Origin: Flavobacterium sp.
Lineage (GTDB): Bacteria > Bacteroidota > Bacteroidia > Flavobacteriales > Flavobacteriaceae
Assembly: GCF_027484205.1 (NCBI RefSeq)
Contig: NZ_JAIXUB010000025.1
Location: 186,001 to 250,000, forward strand
Reading direction: 5' to 3'
Length of the DNA stretch: 64,000 bases
Shown: in pieces, positions 60,322-64,000 of the stretch
How positions within the stretch are numbered: the stretch's first letter is position 1
Layout: each line of letters begins with the position of its first letter
Position numbers and translations under genes: made by a program
Notes under the pieces: generated by a model
Told to the model about the DNA's origin: nothing
The model's input: only the letters and a program-made list of their open reading frames with translations
Database searches by the model: none

Positions 60322-61566
60322 ATGGAAGTAATAATTAACAATGAAAGAGAATTTTCGGATTATCTGGTAAAAGATTATAATTCTGATTTGGATTACAAAG
60401 TTTATACAAAAATTAGCGTTGGAAATAATAATGACAAAATAATTTTTAATTATAAAATAAGCTTCCCATTAAGTGCATTTTTTTTTAGAAATATATCAAA
60501 AAAATATATTACTCTAAATGATGCTTTCAATTTTGAATTTAAGAAATGTTCTTTCAATGAAGAAGTGAAAATTTCAGAGATTGAAGCTAATATAACCTTT
60601 GATAATTGTGATTTTAATGATAATTTGGTTTTACATAGTTTCAAAGGAATTCAAACTTATGTAGACTGTACTTTTATTGAAGGCAAACAAATTAATGCTG
60701 AAGACTCCGTTTTTGATGGAAAAATGCGTTTTCGAACTTGTCATTTTAAAGGAAACGTAAATTTCAGAAATACAACTTTCAGTAATTTAGCAGACTTTTG
60801 GAGGTGTGTTTTTTACAATAAAACTATATTCTACAAAACTGACTTTATGAATATTGTAGTTTTATCAGCCGTAACTTTTAAAGAAGATGTTTTGTTTACT
60901 TATTCATTAATTGACAAACTCTTACTTTTAAGAGGTGCAAAAGTTGAAAAAGGTTTTGATTTGTCTTTGGCAATAATTACGGGTAAATTAGGATTGTTTG
61001 ATTTTATTTTGAATGACTATGAAACTATTATTACTAAAACAGAGAAAGACTATGAAACAGCAGTTTCTGAAACAGCTTTTATACCGCTAAAAAATAAAAG
61101 AGAGACTTTTAGAATACTAAAAAGTAATTTAGAATCTCAAATGAATCTTGCCGAATCTTTAAAGTTTAAAGCTATTGAAAAAGATGCTCTTTTAGAAGAA
61201 TTGAAACTTGAAAACGGTTTTTCTAATTTTTTTGAAAGAGCTAATTTATTCTTAAATCGGGTATCAAACAATCATGGAACATCTTACATAAGTGCTTTTG
61301 TTTTTATTATTGTAGTTGGTTGGTTTTTCTTTTATTGTTCTTTATTAACAACTGATAAGTATATTTTTAATTGGCATATTTCTCAATGGGAATTTAGTGA
61401 AGGATTCAAATTGTTTATTGAGTTTTTAAACCCAATTCATAAATTTGATTATATAGAAAATACAACATTATCTAGTGCGTGGTTTTATGTATTTGATTTT
61501 TTAGGAAAAACATTTGTTGGATACGGAATATATCAATTTATACAAGCCTTTAGAAAATATAAATAA
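60322..61566 (+). CDS. Pentapeptide-repeat-like protein with two C-terminal membrane helices
   Basis: 414 residues. About 70-200 shows a right-handed beta-helix pattern of Phe every five residues (FDNCDFNDN, VFDGKMRFRTCHFKGNVNFRNTTF, FWRCVFYNKTIFYKTDF). A charged helical linker (about 258-295, ETFRILKSNLESQMNLAESLKFKAIEKDALL) resembles the linker in pentapeptide proteins that end in a channel-like part. Membrane helices lie at about 324-343 and 385-408, with a short tail FRKYK. It starts 12 bp after hsdS, so it is in the hsdMS operon. Function unknown; the pore-like C-terminus invites the idea of an effector. Confidence 0.72.
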   Translation: MEVIINNEREFSDYLVKDYNSDLDYKVYTKISVGNNNDKIIFNYKISFPLSAFFFRNISKKYITLNDAFNFEFKKCSFNEEVKISEIEANITFDNCDFNDNLVLHSFKGIQTYVDCTFIEGKQINAEDSVFDGKMRFRTCHFKGNVNFRNTTFSNLADFWRCVFYNKTIFYKTDFMNIVVLSAVTFKEDVLFTYSLIDKLLLLRGAKVEKGFDLSLAIITGKLGLFDFILNDYETIITKTEKDYETAVSETAFIPLKNKRETFRILKSNLESQMNLAESLKFKAIEKDALLEELKLENGFSNFFERANLFLNRVSNNHGTSYISAFVFIIVVGWFFFYCSLLTTDKYIFNWHISQWEFSEGFKLFIEFLNPIHKFDYIENTTLSSAWFYVFDFLGKTFVGYGIYQFIQAFRKYK

Positions 61567-61630
61567 TGAACTTACAAACACAATTGTAAAAAGGATTGTC
61601 GCTACAACTGTTTTTGTAAAAATAGAGTTT

Positions 61631-61657
61631 TACCCTAGTTTGCATAGGGTTAAACCT
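61631..61657. promoter_or_regulatory. Hairpin with AGGGTTAAACC arm upstream of the protease gene
   Basis: TTTTACCCTA and TAGGGTTAAA (in 61628-61655) can form an 11-bp stem with one mismatch and a 7-nt loop GTTTGCA. Its right arm resembles the palindrome at 50963-50974. It precedes the protease start by about 60 bp. Confidence 0.45.
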
Positions 61658-61716
61658 AATAATAAATAGTAAATAAAATATAGTTTTGATAGTGTTTAAT
61701 TTTAAAATTTTAAGGT

Positions 61717-62523
61717 ATGAAAACAAGTAAACAATTTTTATTAGGGTTTATTATAATTTTATTTTTTCTATTTTCAAATAGAAATTATTCTCAATGCACT
61801 AATGTAACTGAAGGTAGAAATGTATTAATTAATGCAGCATCAATGAACGCTCCATTGAGTTACATTGCACATATTTTTCCAAAAAGAGGCAAAACGTATT
61901 CAGGCACCGCTTTTTTTATTCACCCACAAGTAATGCTTACAGCTGGACATAATGTTAGAAAAAGAAAAGGATTTATTTTTACAAGAGTAAAAGAAATTGA
62001 CTTAAACATTGGCGCCACAGATTGTACTACTCAATTGACCAAAGATTTTGTTGTTACTAAACAAAACGATAATATCATTAGTGGTAATGACGAGAAAAAA
62101 TATACTGTTCAAGACGATTGGGGTTTTATTATTTTAAACAACAACACAGCTAATCAAGTGGTTGGCGGAGTATTTGCATTTGAAGTGTATAACCCAAATA
62201 AAGATTATGGTATTATTTATAAATGTGGTTATCCATCAGAAAATCCAAAATGCGTACCGAGATATGACCAAACAATTAATTATAATTATGATGCAAATTG
62301 TAATTGTTTACGCTATGATTTTGAAACTGAACATGGCGACAGTGGCGCTCCAATTTGGTATCTAAATAATGGTGTTCCAACAGTCATTGCAATCCATACC
62401 AATGGTGATAGCAAACCCGATAAAAATGGTAAATATGATTGTGCAAAAGGAACATTAATTACAAAAGAAGTTTATCAGCAACTACAAGCTTTTTGTAGCA
62501 ATAAAGGCATAACTATACCGTAA
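61717..62523 (+). CDS. Secreted trypsin-like serine protease
   Basis: 268 residues with signal peptide (to about residue 28, NYSQ). Chymotrypsin-fold triad: His78 in TAGHN, Asp134 in DDWGFI and Ser209 in HGDSGAPIW. The type with a short loop before GDSGAP and the FFIHPQVMLTAGHNV entry is closest to glutamyl endopeptidase/V8-like enzymes. Several cysteines (CTNVTE, DCTTQ, CNCLRYD, CSNKG) suggest disulphides. It lacks a T9SS sorting domain, so it may act in the periplasm. The next gene starts 15 bp later and is probably co-transcribed. Confidence 0.9.
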   Translation: MKTSKQFLLGFIIILFFLFSNRNYSQCTNVTEGRNVLINAASMNAPLSYIAHIFPKRGKTYSGTAFFIHPQVMLTAGHNVRKRKGFIFTRVKEIDLNIGATDCTTQLTKDFVVTKQNDNIISGNDEKKYTVQDDWGFIILNNNTANQVVGGVFAFEVYNPNKDYGIIYKCGYPSENPKCVPRYDQTINYNYDANCNCLRYDFETEHGDSGAPIWYLNNGVPTVIAIHTNGDSKPDKNGKYDCAKGTLITKEVYQQLQAFCSNKGITIP

Positions 62524-62538
62524 ATCAAATAGAAAATC

Positions 62539-64000
62539 ATGAAAAAAACAATTATTATTTTGACGATTTTAGCTGGAATATTTTCTGTTTCTGCTCAACA
62601 AAATGAAGTAAAGTATCAAGGTAAAACATTAAAAATTATACCAAAAGATAAAGACGAATTAAAGAATACCGCTTTAATTTATAAATATCATATTGATTCA
62701 TTAAGTATTTATGCTAGGCGTTTTTTTAGTGGGGAAATTTTTGTGAGAAACAAAGCGCAAACTTTTTTGGATGCCATAGTTAATCCTGTTCCAGATTTTA
62801 ATTCAATTTACAATTTAAGAAACAGTTTGGAATCACAAAAGCTTTTTAATAATAAGATGTTGAATATTTTGTTTGCAGATGAAGTAGCAACTTATTTTAA
62901 TGGTGGAAGCGATTTGTCATTAGAAAAATATTATACCACATTAGATGCAGACGATTCATCATTATCCTTTGGAGTTAATTTTGACATTAGAGGCGAATCT
63001 AAACTAAATCGAATGAAATGGTTGTTCAGTGTAGGTTTTAAAGCTAAAGCTGGCGATAAATTTGCAACAGTTGTAAAAAATGGTAAATTAGACAACACAG
63101 ATCTTGGAATAACAGGAAAAGTAACATTAATTGGAAAAGGAATAATAAATTTTAGCGATAAACTAAATTGTGAGAAAAAAGTTTCGGTTAATAGAAAAGA
63201 AATTATAAAAAAATACCGCAAAAATTTATTAGAGGAATATGATACTAAAATAAAAAAATACGTTAGCAATGATATTGACGATGAATTAAAAAAAATAAAA
63301 ACTATATATGACGCTCCAAATAACAACGAAGGAAAACTAAAAGAAAAGCAAGAAGAATTTATAAAAGAGAAATACCATTCTTATTATGAAGAAATTGCCA
63401 ATGCAGAAATAAAATTTGTTAAAGAAAATAAGTTATATAAATATTTATGGGATCATTGGGGAAATATTGATTTTTTTGCGCCAATTGGTCAAAAAAAGTA
63501 CACTATTTCACCATCTGAAAATACCACAACTAAACCAAGGTCAACAGAGTTTTATCCTTTAAAAATTACAGGAACGTATACTAATTTAGTTAAATGGTCA
63601 GCTGGACAGTCTTTATATTTAACTGCGCAATTGAGTGCCTTTAATAATAATAACATTTTAGTTGATGAAACAGAAACGATGCCTTTTCAAACCATTACAC
63701 AACAATCTATATCTGGAACAGGAACGCCTACTGATCCTTATATAATCAATCAGGCTGTAACAGAAAGCACAGATGTGTATGTTTTGCCAAATGGTTTTGA
63801 TAGGTTTATAACAGGTGTTGCGCGTTTTGAAACCGTTTTTTTTGCAAGACCGTGGATTGGTATAAGTCCAGCAATTGAGAAAAATTTTGGACAATATTAT
63901 TCTAAAACCAATTGGAAATTGGGTATACCGTTCAGTTTAAAAGACAAAGACGGAAAATCATCCATCAATTTTGAAGTGCAATGGAAAGAAGTTAATGATA
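62539..64000 (+). CDS. Exported beta-rich protein, outer-membrane-like (partial at window end)
   Basis: The ATG at 62539 opens a frame of 487 codons to the window edge. Signal peptide MKKTIIILTILAGIFSVSAQ. The N-terminal part (about 30-280) is charged and partly helical, with a Lys/Glu-rich coiled segment; the later part (about 290-487) has the alternating pattern and aromatic-Gly turns of an outer-membrane barrel (YPLKITGTYTNLVKWSAGQSLYLTAQL, FARPWIGISPAIEKNFGQYYS). No known family recognised. It follows the serine protease by 15 bp, so the two may work together, for example as a surface barrel processed by the protease. The end lies outside the window. Confidence 0.75.
   Translation, partial: MKKTIIILTILAGIFSVSAQQNEVKYQGKTLKIIPKDKDELKNTALIYKYHIDSLSIYARRFFSGEIFVRNKAQTFLDAIVNPVPDFNSIYNLRNSLESQKLFNNKMLNILFADEVATYFNGGSDLSLEKYYTTLDADDSSLSFGVNFDIRGESKLNRMKWLFSVGFKAKAGDKFATVVKNGKLDNTDLGITGKVTLIGKGIINFSDKLNCEKKVSVNRKEIIKKYRKNLLEEYDTKIKKYVSNDIDDELKKIKTIYDAPNNNEGKLKEKQEEFIKEKYHSYYEEIANAEIKFVKENKLYKYLWDHWGNIDFFAPIGQKKYTISPSENTTTKPRSTEFYPLKITGTYTNLVKWSAGQSLYLTAQLSAFNNNNILVDETETMPFQTITQQSISGTGTPTDPYIINQAVTESTDVYVLPNGFDRFITGVARFETVFFARPWIGISPAIEKNFGQYYSKTNWKLGIPFSLKDKDGKSSINFEVQWKEVND

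Noticed and set aside
62931..63894. Minus-strand open frames of 131 and 78 codons near the end
   Set aside because: They are antisense to the long plus-strand gene starting at 62539, which has a signal peptide and continuous frame to the window edge.

Overview
The window looks like chromosome of a Flavobacterium-type member of the Bacteroidota. It is very AT-rich. It carries gliding-motility genes (gldB, gldC), a type IX secretion (T9SS) Plug-like protein, two proteins with T9SS C-terminal sorting domains, and many TAnnTTTG -7 promoter elements with few Shine-Dalgarno sequences, all typical of the group.

Layout. 1-3.0 kb (minus strand): start of the division/cell-wall cluster mraZ-rsmH-ftsL-ftsI, with ftsI cut by the window edge; an array of CCAC sites with 10-bp spacing in front of mraZ is a probable MraZ operator. 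3.4-5.5 kb: alpha/beta hydrolase, engB and a lipoprotein. 5.5-8.5 kb: gldC/gldB, nadE and an orphan LuxR-type regulator. 8.5-13.1 kb: dnaG, whose zinc ligands are all replaced, and a sigma/anti-sigma/outer-membrane-protein operon. 13.3-22.3 kb: polyprenyl synthase, lipoprotein, rlmN, O-methyltransferase, PAP2 phosphatase, TatA, M1 peptidase and a tandem pair of surface-type proteins. 22.5-31.5 kb: peptidase E, tRNA-Gly(UCC) with a partial copy of its 3' end, an acetyltransferase, two L,D-transpeptidases, a DUF5916 protein, gpmI and a leucine-rich-repeat protein. 31.5-37.5 kb: TerC protein followed by a TetR-ABC-HlyD-TolC export operon whose ABC ATPase has several degenerate motifs. 37.5-41.3 kb: a repeat-rich stretch with a structured element, a MITE-like inverted repeat, and a GxxExxY nuclease-family pseudogene between 32-bp inverted repeats, one of which supplies the start codon of the next gene. 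41.3-48.6 kb: Plug-like protein, apaG, pruA, rsmG, fatty acid desaturase, aminotransferase and acetyltransferase. 48.7-55.7 kb: a LamG adhesin divergent from a TPR histidine kinase, response regulator and Crp-type regulator, then a second T9SS cargo protein.

From about 55.7 kb the content becomes accessory: a tiny membrane protein, an unknown four-helix membrane protein, HsdM and HsdS of a type I restriction-modification system with no HsdR in the window, a pentapeptide-repeat membrane protein directly behind hsdS, then a secreted trypsin-like protease and a beta-rich exported protein that runs off the end. The HsdMS unit bracketed by membrane proteins and the TIR-flanked GxxExxY element are the best candidates for something undescribed. 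I saw no rRNA, CRISPR array, prophage or transposase gene. All family assignments come from reading motifs, not from database searches.
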